This document shows, piece by piece, positions 7,931-14,748 of a stretch of DNA of 39,980 bases. Positions within the stretch are counted from its first letter, which is position 1. Each line of letters starts with the position of its first letter. The DNA is from Pseudomonas atagonensis (lineage in GTDB: Bacteria; Pseudomonadota; Gammaproteobacteria; Pseudomonadales; Pseudomonadaceae): NCBI RefSeq assembly GCF_011369485.1, contig NZ_VXCA01000033.1, positions 1-39,980 of the forward strand, read 5' to 3'. The translations under genes and the position numbers were made by a program. Under the pieces are notes generated by a model. That model saw only the letters and a program-made list of their open reading frames with translations, was not told where the DNA came from and did no database searches.

Positions 7931-8759
7931 GGCTGACCTCACAGCTCTGCAAACGGCGAATGGTCTGCAACTCGGCGACCAGATCGGTGAATGGCGGAAA
8001 ATTGAAGTCGCGTTCCAGCAACGTCGGCTGTGCGCCGAAGCGTGCGTAAGCGTCGGCGAGCAGCGACCACACTCGCGGCTTTACCGGGGCGCCGTGGGTG
8101 TCGATTTTCAGCGAATCGGACTCATCGAAATGCCCGGCGACGTGCATGCCCACCACCCTGCCCGGCTCGATGGCCGCCAAAAACGCCTGCGGTTCGAAAC
8201 CAAGATTGATCGCGTTGACGTAGACGTTGTTGACGTCCAGCAGCAGATCACAATCGGCCTCGCGCAACACCGCGTTGGTGAACGTTGCCTCGTCCATGTC
8301 CTGACGCGGCGCCGCGTAATACGACACGTTTTCCACGGCCAGACGCCGGCCGAGAATATCCTGCGCCTGACGGATTCGCCCGGCGACGTGATGCACGGCC
8401 TCTTCGGTAAACGGCAGCGGCAACAAATCGTAGAGATGGCCGTCATCGCTGCAATAACTCAGATGCTCGCTGTACAGCGGCACCTTGTAGCGATCGAGAA
8501 ATCCGCGAACCTCGTGCAGAAACCCGACATCCAGCGGCGCCGGCCCGCCCAGCGAAAGCGACAATCCATGACACGACAACGGATAACGCTCGGCCAGCTC
8601 GCGCAGTGCCGCGCCGTGGGTACCGCCGACGCCGATCCAGTTTTCCGGGGCGACTTCGAGAAAGTCGAAATCGCCGGTGGGGGCTGCCAGCAAATCAGGG
8701 ATCAAACCACGGCGCAGGCCGAGCCCGACAGTCAATGTTGAGGGCTGAGAAATCTGCAT
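7923..8759 (-). CDS. DUF692 multinuclear non-heme iron oxygenase (MNIO; HvfB/BufB-like)
   Basis: A 278-residue TIM-barrel enzyme of the DUF692 family. Characterised members bind two or three irons and convert cysteines of ribosomal peptides into thiazole- or oxazolone-type groups; the bufferin type makes copper-binding peptides. The metal-ligand motifs are all present: HGLSLSLG (H64), EHLSY (98-102), ENVSYY (143-148), DVNN (175-178), HVAGH (H206, H210), DTHG (220-223) and LERDFN (E249). The length is normal. The ATG at 8759 has GAGG eight bases upstream. It overlaps the DUF2063 gene. No short Cys-containing precursor gene lies upstream in the 306-base gap or downstream, which is unusual for this pair. 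Confidence 0.9.
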   Translation of the reverse strand: MQISQPSTLTVGLGLRRGLIPDLLAAPTGDFDFLEVAPENWIGVGGTHGAALRELAERYPLSCHGLSLSLGGPAPLDVGFLHEVRGFLDRYKVPLYSEHLSYCSDDGHLYDLLPLPFTEEAVHHVAGRIRQAQDILGRRLAVENVSYYAAPRQDMDEATFTNAVLREADCDLLLDVNNVYVNAINLGFEPQAFLAAIEPGRVVGMHVAGHFDESDSLKIDTHGAPVKPRVWSLLADAYARFGAQPTLLERDFNFPPFTDLVAELQTIRRLQSCEVSRG

Positions 8760-8822
8760 GAAGGTTGCCTCATCAAAAGCATCGTCGTGATTGACGACTG
8801 ACAGGCAGAGTTGAACCGATGG

Positions 8823-8907
8823 CTGTATCGCGGTTGTGTTTGAAATGGGTGGGTAGATGAGGAGATTTGTATCGCAGAGCGACTAATCAACACTGCGATA
8901 CAAAGGC
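8823..8907. promoter_or_regulatory. Inverted GATACA boxes in the MNIO/9.1 kb divergent promoter
   Basis: A perfect 11-base inverted repeat, TTGTATCGCAG at 8867-8877 and CTGCGATACAA at 8893-8903, is separated by 15 bases. A further TGTATCG lies at 8824. The right arm extends to an 18-base match (one mismatch, 8890-8907) with 4933-4950 upstream of the response regulator. The core CTGCGATACA also occurs at 4858-4867. The left arm faces the MNIO gene, the right arm faces the 9.1 kb gene. The rest of the 306-base gap (8760-9065) is AT-rich from about 8918 and holds one more palindrome, listed separately. Control by the 5.0 kb regulator is inferred. Confidence 0.6.
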
Positions 8908-8977
8908 TCGCTGGCAGGAGTTTATTTATAAAAACAGTGTTTATAGCCATCAGAAATAAAAAACAACGCTTTTAAAC

Positions 8978-8993
8978 CTGTCAACTTTGACAG
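8978..8993. promoter_or_regulatory. Perfect 16-base palindrome CTGTCAA-ct-TTGACAG
   Basis: Seven-base arms pair perfectly around a two-base centre. The right half contains TTGACA, a consensus -35 hexamer, so a protein bound here could block or steer transcription toward the gene at 9066. No good -10 follows at 17 bases. It could be an operator separate from the GATACA boxes, or chance. Confidence 0.35.
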
Positions 8994-9065
8994 TATCCAG
9001 ACACACCATACTGCCACAGACTATGAATACAGAACGTCGCGAACCTAAGTGAAGAGCCCCCTTCC

Positions 9066-9884
9066 ATGAACGCAAAAAAGAACCATGCGAGCGGAACAAT
9101 GACTGCGCAAAGCCTGTATGAAGAGCCCTTCGAGGCAAATCAGGATTTTTCCATCAGGCGTGGCTCCACCCATTGGGAAGTGTCGGCCCTTCATGCCGCA
9201 CCTGAAGGCAACAGGTTTATAAGCTTCAGTATTCCTTTTAGCCTTTCCGATGATGGAAAGGAACATACCTATTCGCTCACTGCCAACAGCGATGCCGACA
9301 AGGCACACGCACGCTACTTCTCGCAAAACTACTTCGTCATTTCCACTGAAGGTGAATTAAAAGTCCGTCACATTGGGCCCGAAGAGAAAGTTACCGGGAG
9401 CTTTCATTTCAAAGCCAACTATTTGGGACAGCAATTCAGCCTGAGCGACGGGAAGTTTGAGCTCAAAGGTATCGACACCCGCAAGAAAGTCGCGCGAACA
9501 GTCACGGCAGAGATCAGCGGAGCCATCAAGCACAAATTTTCAGCGGAAACAATCAGCTTCACGCACGACAAAATCAAACCGGAGTTCAGTCTCCGTGCGA
9601 CTGACTTGCTGCGAAACAACAACGCACTTCGCACTCAATTGACGTTGACGTTCAGCGACTCACTTGCAGTGGGTAAGTATCCCATTAGCAAGGATGGAAA
9701 CGTTCGGGCGGTGTTCCACCAGATCGGCAGTACTACTCCAATATTCTCTGCCATCGACGGCACGCTGACACTGGAAGAAACGCCTGTTGAGGGCCGACTG
9801 AACGCCAGCCTGAAATTTAACGGACAGGCCATTTCAGGGGAGGAAATCAAGGTCTCCAACGGGTTCATCGACTATCAGCAATAA
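9066..9884 (+). CDS. Unrecognised protein made of two related repeats of about 115 residues
   Basis: A 272-residue protein I do not recognise. It has no signal peptide, membrane segment or cysteine. Residues about 18-136 and 156-270 look like two copies of one unit: an F-x-A start, a stretch rich in alternating hydrophobics, then EGELKVRHIG..TGSFHFKAN...SLSDGKFELKGI in copy one against DGTLTLEETP..GRLNASLKFN...KVSNGFIDY in copy two. The pattern suggests beta-sandwich domains. Two 60-base stretches I counted are about 52% GC, below the neighbours, so it may be a recent arrival. The ribosome site at 9066 is weak; ATG at 9099 (GCGGAACA upstream) is a plausible alternative start. It is divergent from the MNIO gene. 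Confidence 0.75.
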   Translation: MNAKKNHASGTMTAQSLYEEPFEANQDFSIRRGSTHWEVSALHAAPEGNRFISFSIPFSLSDDGKEHTYSLTANSDADKAHARYFSQNYFVISTEGELKVRHIGPEEKVTGSFHFKANYLGQQFSLSDGKFELKGIDTRKKVARTVTAEISGAIKHKFSAETISFTHDKIKPEFSLRATDLLRNNNALRTQLTLTFSDSLAVGKYPISKDGNVRAVFHQIGSTTPIFSAIDGTLTLEETPVEGRLNASLKFNGQAISGEEIKVSNGFIDYQQ

Positions 9885-10085
9885 TCCAGCACTGCACTAC
9901 TGCCAGGCGTCCCGGACGTTTTGTTCAGCACAGCCCTCATTTGAGGTCAACGCCAACGCCCGGGCGACTAGACTTGCTAATGCCTCCCGCGAGAGGCGAA
10001 CTTAACTATGACGACCACCGCCCGGTGGCGCATGCCTCGTAGTCCAACACCACCGGACCGTGATCCTGTTTCAGGAGCACAGATA

Positions 10086-11132
10086 ATGGACGAGGCCCGA
10101 CTCAACGTATTCATGGGCAAACTGGTCAACGACATGGGCGGCGCGGCGATGCTGGCCAATGTCATCGTCGGCGAAGAACTCGGCTTGTACAAAGCCATGG
10201 CCGACAGTCTACCGATCAGCCCCGAAACGCTCGCCGAAAAAACCACCTGCAACCCCCGCCTGGTGCGTGAATGGCTCAGCGCCCACGCGGCGTCTGGCTA
10301 CATGGAACACCTCGACGGCAAATTCCGCCTGCCGGAAGAACAAGCACTGGCACTGGCCGTCGAGGAGTCGCCGGTGTACGTCGCCGGTGGCCTCGGGGTG
10401 GTGGCGTCGTTTTTCCACGACAAGGACAAACTGGTCAAAGCCATGCGCGGCAACGGCGCCCTGCCCTGGGGCGATCATCATCCGTGCATGTTCACCGGCA
10501 CCGAACGGTTTTTCCGCCCCGGCTACAAGGGGCACTTGATCGCCGAGTGGCTGCCGGCGCTGGAAGGCGTGGTCGCGAAACTGGAGGACGGTGCGAAAGT
10601 CGCCGACATCGGCTGCGGCCATGGCGCCTCGACGGTGATCATGGCCAAGGCATTTCCCAACTCGCGCTTCGTCGGCTACGACTACCATGCGCCGTCGGTC
10701 ACGGTAGCCACTCAGCGCGCCGACGAAGCCGGGGTCAGCAGCCGGGCGCATTTCTTTCAGGGCACGGCGAAAAGTTTCCCGGGCAACGATTACGACCTGA
10801 TCTGTTATTTCGACTGCCTGCACGACATGGGCGATCCGGTCGGCGCGGCACGGCATGCTTACGATTGCCTGAAGGACGACGGTACGGTGCTGCTGGTCGA
10901 GCCCTTTGCCAACGACACGCTGGACGACAACATCGGTCCGGTCGGCCGGTTGTTTTACGCGGCGTCGACGTTCATTTGCACGCCCAACTCATTGTCCCAG
11001 GAAGTCGGCCTGGGTCTCGGTGCACAGGCCGGGGAAATGCGCCTGCGCAAGGTGTTCAGCGAAGCCGGGTTCAAACAGTTCCGGCGAGCGACGCAAACGC
11101 CGTTCAACCTGATACTGGAGGCGCGTAAATAA
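10086..11132 (+). CDS. SAM-dependent methyltransferase with N-terminal winged-helix domain
   Basis: A 348-residue soluble protein. Residues about 20-90 form a winged-helix region like that of Rv2258c-type methyltransferases (ISPETLAEKTTCNPRLVREW). The C-terminal Rossmann domain has motif I VADIGCGHGAST near residues 173-184, an acidic loop FVGYDYHAPSV, and a later CYFDCLHDMGDP segment. The substrate is not known. The ATG at 10086 has AGGAG eight bases upstream. The frame continues to an ATG at 10008, but that stretch has no ribosome site and would add 26 low-complexity residues. The 200 bases before the gene are otherwise unremarkable. Confidence 0.82.
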   Translation: MDEARLNVFMGKLVNDMGGAAMLANVIVGEELGLYKAMADSLPISPETLAEKTTCNPRLVREWLSAHAASGYMEHLDGKFRLPEEQALALAVEESPVYVAGGLGVVASFFHDKDKLVKAMRGNGALPWGDHHPCMFTGTERFFRPGYKGHLIAEWLPALEGVVAKLEDGAKVADIGCGHGASTVIMAKAFPNSRFVGYDYHAPSVTVATQRADEAGVSSRAHFFQGTAKSFPGNDYDLICYFDCLHDMGDPVGAARHAYDCLKDDGTVLLVEPFANDTLDDNIGPVGRLFYAASTFICTPNSLSQEVGLGLGAQAGEMRLRKVFSEAGFKQFRRATQTPFNLILEARK

Positions 11133-11152
11133 TCACTGCGGATACAGAACCC

Positions 11153-11265
11153 TGTGGCGAGGGGATTTATCCCCGTTGGACTGCGCAACAGGCCCGCTTT
11201 TTGAGGGTCGCTGCGCAACCCGACGGGGATAAATCCCCTCGCCACAAGGAAGCTCCCTCGCCACA
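11153..11265. repeat. REPIN, GTGGCGAGGGG class, plus an extra half
   Basis: Left REP TGTGGCGAGGGGATTTATCC from 11153 and right REP GGGGATAAATCCCCTCGCCA ending near 11246 are inverted. A third, partial copy CTCCCTCGCCACA follows at 11253-11265. It lies between the methyltransferase and sirtuin genes. Confidence 0.85.
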
Positions 11266-11314
11266 GTGGTCGGTGCTAACCTGACTGCCATCCCACGCAG
11301 CAGGAGTGCCGACC

Positions 11315-12157
11315 ATGCTCGACAGCCCGATCCGCGAACACCTCGACACCCTGCAACAGGCGATGGCCGACGGTGATTTTCTGGTGCTGACCGGCGCCGG
11401 CATCAGCACGCCTTCCGGCATTCCCGACTACCGTGACAGCGAAGGTGTGCGCCGGGGTCGGCAGCCAATGATGTATCAGGAATTCCTTGCCGCCCCCGAG
11501 TCACGCCGCCGCTACTGGGCGCGGGCGATGCTCGGTTGGCCGCGAGTGCGCCAGGCGCAGCCGAATGTCGCGCACGAGGCGCTGGCCAGTTTGCAGCGCC
11601 ATGGGCGCATCAGTGGCTTGATTACGCAGAATGTCGACACCTTGCACGATCAGGCCGGCAGTCATGACGTGATCGAATTGCACGGCAGCCTGCATCGTGT
11701 GCTGTGCCTGGATTGTGGCCAGCGCAGTGAGCGCGATTCGATTCAGCGTCTGATGGAACAGCAGAATCCGTATCTGGCCGGCGTCGATGCGGTGCAGGCA
11801 CCAGACGGCGATACCCTGCTCGATCCGGCGTTCGAAGCACGGTTTCAGGTGCCGCATTGCCCCCATTGCGCGGGTGAGCGGATGAAACCCGATGTGGTGT
11901 TTTTCGGCGAAAACGTCGCGCAGGCCACAGCGGCGCGGGCCATGGCGGCGGCAGAAACAGCGGCGGGCATGCTGGTGGTCGGATCGTCGTTGATGGCGTA
12001 TTCAGCATTTCGGCTGTGCCGGATGATCGCCGATCGCGGCAAGCCGTTGATTGCGATCAATCTGGGCAAGACCCGGGCGGATGACTTGCTGGATTTGAAG
12101 ATTGAAGGGTCTTGCGAACAACTACTACCCCTGCTGACAAATCGCCTGACTGTCTGA
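11315..12157 (+). CDS. Sirtuin-type NAD-dependent protein deacylase
   Basis: A 280-residue cytoplasmic enzyme that removes acyl groups from lysine using NAD, releasing nicotinamide and O-acyl-ADP-ribose. The Rossmann NAD site is visible as LTGAGIST (25-32) with IPDYRDSEG (36-44), then TQNVDTLH (104-111) and the catalytic H123 in ELHGSLHRV. The structural zinc site is complete: C131 and C134 in CLDC, C182 and C185 in CPHC. The late segments VVFFGEN and VVGSSLMAYSA complete the fold. The ATG at 11315 has AGGAG eight bases upstream; a GTG three codons earlier is inside that ribosome site. It stands alone between two REPINs. Confidence 0.92.
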   Translation: MLDSPIREHLDTLQQAMADGDFLVLTGAGISTPSGIPDYRDSEGVRRGRQPMMYQEFLAAPESRRRYWARAMLGWPRVRQAQPNVAHEALASLQRHGRISGLITQNVDTLHDQAGSHDVIELHGSLHRVLCLDCGQRSERDSIQRLMEQQNPYLAGVDAVQAPDGDTLLDPAFEARFQVPHCPHCAGERMKPDVVFFGENVAQATAARAMAAAETAAGMLVVGSSLMAYSAFRLCRMIADRGKPLIAINLGKTRADDLLDLKIEGSCEQLLPLLTNRLTV

Positions 12158-12171
12158 TCACGTTGACCCCT

Positions 12172-12261
12172 TGTGGGAGCGGGCTTGCTCGCGAATGCGG
12201 TGTACCCGTCAAAACCTTCTTCACTGACACAGCGCTTTCGCGAGCAAGCCCGCTCCCACAG
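12172..12261. repeat. REPIN, GTGGGAG/CGCGAA class
   Basis: Inverted pair TGTGGGAGCGGGCTTGCTCG (left) and CGAGCAAGCCCGCTCCCACA (right) around a loop of about 45 bases, between the convergent sirtuin and LysR genes. Confidence 0.9.
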
Positions 12262-12276
12262 GGGTATCGCGTTGAG

Positions 12277-13173
12277 TCAGGGAAACAGGCGCGCACCGAG
12301 GTTTTCCTGTTGCAGGATATCGAACAGTGCCTGCGCCGCCGCCGACAGTTCATTGCCCGGCTCGGTCAGCACGCCAATCGCCCGCTCCACCGAATCATTT
12401 AACGTCAGGCACCGCGCGCCCAGCTCCTGCATCTGTTCGGCGCACAACGCCGGCACCGCGCTGACGCCCAGCCCGCTGGCTACCATGCGCCCGACCGTCG
12501 CCAGTTGATGACTCTCGAATTCCACGGGCAATTTCATGCCCCTCGCCAGCAAGTGTTCTTCAAGCATCACCCGCACCGTCGACGGTCGCTGCAGGGTGAT
12601 GAACGGTTCCTGCAACAGGGTTTGCCAGTCAATCGCCGAACGCTCGGCCAGCGGCGAATCCTGTGGCACCACCGCCACGAAACGATCCATGTACAGCGGT
12701 GTAAACGTCATCGAGGTGTTCTGCATCGGTTCGAAAGCCACGCCCAGCTCCACTTGCCGGTCGCGCACCATCTCCAGCACTTGCTCGTTGATCACGTCGT
12801 TCACCGTGACGCTGACGTTCGGGTAGCGTGCGCGAAAGGTCTTGAGGATCGGCGGCAGCAGGTTGCCGGCAAACGACGGCATCGCCGCCAGCGTCACGCG
12901 CCCGCGCTGCAGGCTGAAGCGCTGGCGCATTTCGTCTTCGGCGTTGTCCCAGTCGGCAATCAGGCGCCGGGCCAGTGGCAGCAGGGATTCACCTTCGGCG
13001 GTCAAGGCGACGTTGCGCGTGTTGCGGCTGAACAGGCGCCCCCCGAGGCCTTCCTCCAGGGCCTTGATGGTCAGGCTGAGCGCCGATTGCGACAGGTGCA
13101 GACGCTCGCAGGCCACGGCGAAACTGAGGCTTTGCGCGACGGCGAGAAAGGCGCGGATTTGTTTGATGGTCAT
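12277..13173 (-). CDS. dhcR: LysR-family regulator of the CoA-transferase operon (DhcR-like)
   Basis: A 298-residue LysR-type transcription factor. The N-terminal winged helix (residues 1-60) is MTIKQIRAFLAVAQ..LHLSQSALSLTIKALEEGLG, followed by RLFSRNTRNVALTAEG. The C-terminal substrate-binding domain spans about 90-290. It is divergent from the CoA-transferase genes, the usual place for a LysR activator. In Pseudomonas aeruginosa, as I recall, dhcR (PA1998) sits in the same position before dhcAB and controls carnitine breakdown, so the symbol rests on synteny. The inducer, possibly 3-dehydrocarnitine or acetoacetate, is not shown by the sequence. A GGAG lies ten bases before the ATG at 13173. 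Confidence 0.82.
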   Translation of the reverse strand: MTIKQIRAFLAVAQSLSFAVACERLHLSQSALSLTIKALEEGLGGRLFSRNTRNVALTAEGESLLPLARRLIADWDNAEDEMRQRFSLQRGRVTLAAMPSFAGNLLPPILKTFRARYPNVSVTVNDVINEQVLEMVRDRQVELGVAFEPMQNTSMTFTPLYMDRFVAVVPQDSPLAERSAIDWQTLLQEPFITLQRPSTVRVMLEEHLLARGMKLPVEFESHQLATVGRMVASGLGVSAVPALCAEQMQELGARCLTLNDSVERAIGVLTEPGNELSAAAQALFDILQQENLGARLFP

Positions 13174-13234
13174 GGTCGCTTCGCTCCAGCTGCAAGCTCC
13201 AAGCGTTAAGCTGCAAGCTATAACGTGTATATTT

Positions 13235-13250
13235 ATTGAGCTTTATCAAT
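13235..13250. promoter_or_regulatory. Possible LysR operator, ATTGA-N6-TCAAT
   Basis: A perfect five-base inverted repeat in the AT-rich divergent gap (13174-13348) between the LysR gene and the CoA-transferase operon. LysR proteins bind short interrupted palindromes with T and A at the ends; this one is close to that form but the spacing is not exactly T-N11-A. Confidence 0.35.
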
Positions 13251-13348
13251 CAATCAACCTTAAAAATCAACTTAACAAATATATCCTGCAGCGAGACACT
13301 CCAGTCATCCGGCTAGCCAGCCGCCCGCAAATAATAAAAGAGGTGCAT

Positions 13349-14047
13349 ATGGCAGGTTTCGACAAGCGCGTGAGTTCCTACGAGGAAGCCCTGGCCGGGC
13401 TTGAAGACGGCATGACCGTCATTGCCGGCGGCTTCGGTCTGTGCGGTATCCCGGAAAACCTGATCGCCGAGATCAAGCGCAAAGGCACCCGCGACCTCAC
13501 CGTGGTTTCCAACAACTGCGGCGTCGACGGCTTCGGCCTCGGCGTACTGCTCACCGACCGTCAGATCAGCAAGGTGATCGCCTCCTACGTTGGCGAAAAC
13601 AAGCTGTTCGAAGAGCAACTGCTCAAGGGCGACATCGAAGTCATCCTGACTCCGCAAGGCACCCTCGCCGAGAAGATGCGCGCAGGCGGCGCAGGCATCC
13701 CGGCCTTCTTCACCGCCACCGGTGTCGGCACCCCGGTTGCCGAAGGCAAGGAAGTGCGCGAGTTCAACGGTCGCAAGTACCTGATGGAAGAGTCCATCAC
13801 CGGCGACTTCGCCATCGTCAAAGGCTGGAAAGCCGACCACTTCGGTAACGTCGTTTACCGTCACACCGCGCAGAACTTCAACCCGCTGGCCGCCACCGCC
13901 GGCAAGATCACCGTGGTCGAAGTCGAAGAGATCGTCGAACCCGGCGAGCTGGATCCGACACAGATTCACACCCCGGGCATCTACGTCGATCGGGTCATTT
14001 GCGGCACGTTCGAAAAACGCATCGAACAGCGCACCATCCGCAAATAA
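13349..14047 (+). CDS. dhcA: 3-oxoacid CoA-transferase subunit A (DhcA/ScoA type)
   Basis: A 232-residue alpha subunit of a 3-oxoacid CoA-transferase, which moves CoA from succinyl-CoA to a 3-ketoacid such as acetoacetate or 3-dehydrocarnitine. The CoA-binding glycine loop GGFGLCGIPE (residues 28-37) is present, followed by VVSNNCGVDGFGLG and the GGAGIPAFFTATGVGTPVAEGK block typical of subunit A. The ATG at 13349 has AGGTG upstream. The B subunit begins 24 bases after its stop, then the thiolase gene. The dhcA name follows the regulator-A-B-thiolase order of P. aeruginosa PA1998-PA2001, from memory; plain succinyl-CoA:acetoacetate transferase is equally consistent with the motifs. Confidence 0.9.
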   Translation: MAGFDKRVSSYEEALAGLEDGMTVIAGGFGLCGIPENLIAEIKRKGTRDLTVVSNNCGVDGFGLGVLLTDRQISKVIASYVGENKLFEEQLLKGDIEVILTPQGTLAEKMRAGGAGIPAFFTATGVGTPVAEGKEVREFNGRKYLMEESITGDFAIVKGWKADHFGNVVYRHTAQNFNPLAATAGKITVVEVEEIVEPGELDPTQIHTPGIYVDRVICGTFEKRIEQRTIRK

Positions 14048-14071
14048 TTCAGGCTGACGGAGAATAAAAAC

Positions 14072-14737
14072 ATGGCACTTTCCCGCGAACAAATGGCTCA
14101 GCGCGTCGCCCGCGAAATGCAGGACGGCTACTACGTGAACCTCGGCATCGGCATTCCGACCCTGGTCGCCAACTACATTCCCGAAGGCATGGAAGTCATG
14201 CTGCAATCGGAAAACGGCCTGCTCGGCATGGGCCCTTTTCCGACTGAAGACACCATCGATGCCGACATGATCAACGCCGGCAAACAAACCGTGACCGCGC
14301 GCATTGGTGCCTCGATCTTCAACTCGGCCGAGTCCTTCGCGATGATCCGCGGTGGCCATGTCGACCTGACCGTGCTCGGCGCATTCGAAGTCGACGTCGA
14401 AGGCAACATCGCCTCGTGGATGATCCCCGGCAAACTGGTCAAGGGCATGGGCGGCGCCATGGATCTGGTGGCCGGTGCCGACAACATCATCGTCATCATG
14501 ACCCACGCGTCCAAGGACGGTGAGTCGAAACTCCTGTCCAGATGCAGCCTGCCGTTGACCGGCGCCGGCTGCATCAAGCGGGTGCTGACCGACCTCGCCT
14601 ACCTGGAAATCGAAAATGGCGCTTTTGTCCTCAAGGAACGCGCACCTGGCGTCAGCGTCGAGGAAATCGTCGCCAAAACCGCTGGTAAACTGATCGTCCC
14701 GGATCATGTACCGGAAATGCAGTTCGCTGCCGAGTGA
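14072..14737 (+). CDS. dhcB: 3-oxoacid CoA-transferase subunit B (DhcB/ScoB type)
   Basis: A 221-residue beta subunit carrying the catalytic glutamate in SENGLLGMGP (residues about 48-57), which forms the enzyme-CoA thioester. The N-terminus MALSREQMAQRVAREMQDGYYVNLGIGIPTL has the family's GIGIPT loop, and MGGAMDLV with CSLPLTGAGCI marks the C-terminal half. The ribosome site CGGAG precedes the ATG at 14072. It sits between subunit A and the thiolase in one operon. With subunit A it should form the active heteromer in the cytoplasm; the choice of ketoacid is not visible in the sequence. Confidence 0.9.
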   Translation: MALSREQMAQRVAREMQDGYYVNLGIGIPTLVANYIPEGMEVMLQSENGLLGMGPFPTEDTIDADMINAGKQTVTARIGASIFNSAESFAMIRGGHVDLTVLGAFEVDVEGNIASWMIPGKLVKGMGGAMDLVAGADNIIVIMTHASKDGESKLLSRCSLPLTGAGCIKRVLTDLAYLEIENGAFVLKERAPGVSVEEIVAKTAGKLIVPDHVPEMQFAAE

Positions 14738-14748
14738 GGAATTCGAAA

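Noticed and set aside
8732..8950. 72-codon minus-strand frame as MNIO precursor peptide
   Set aside because: It overlaps the MNIO start, crosses the operator-like boxes, and has no ribosome site or Cys-rich core.
10008..10085. N-terminal extension of the 10.1 kb methyltransferase
   Set aside because: No ribosome site; the residues are low complexity and precede a strong AGGAG site at the chosen start.
13313..14707. 464-codon minus-strand frame opposite the CoA-transferase genes
   Set aside because: Shadow frame; the plus strand carries two enzymes with intact catalytic motifs.
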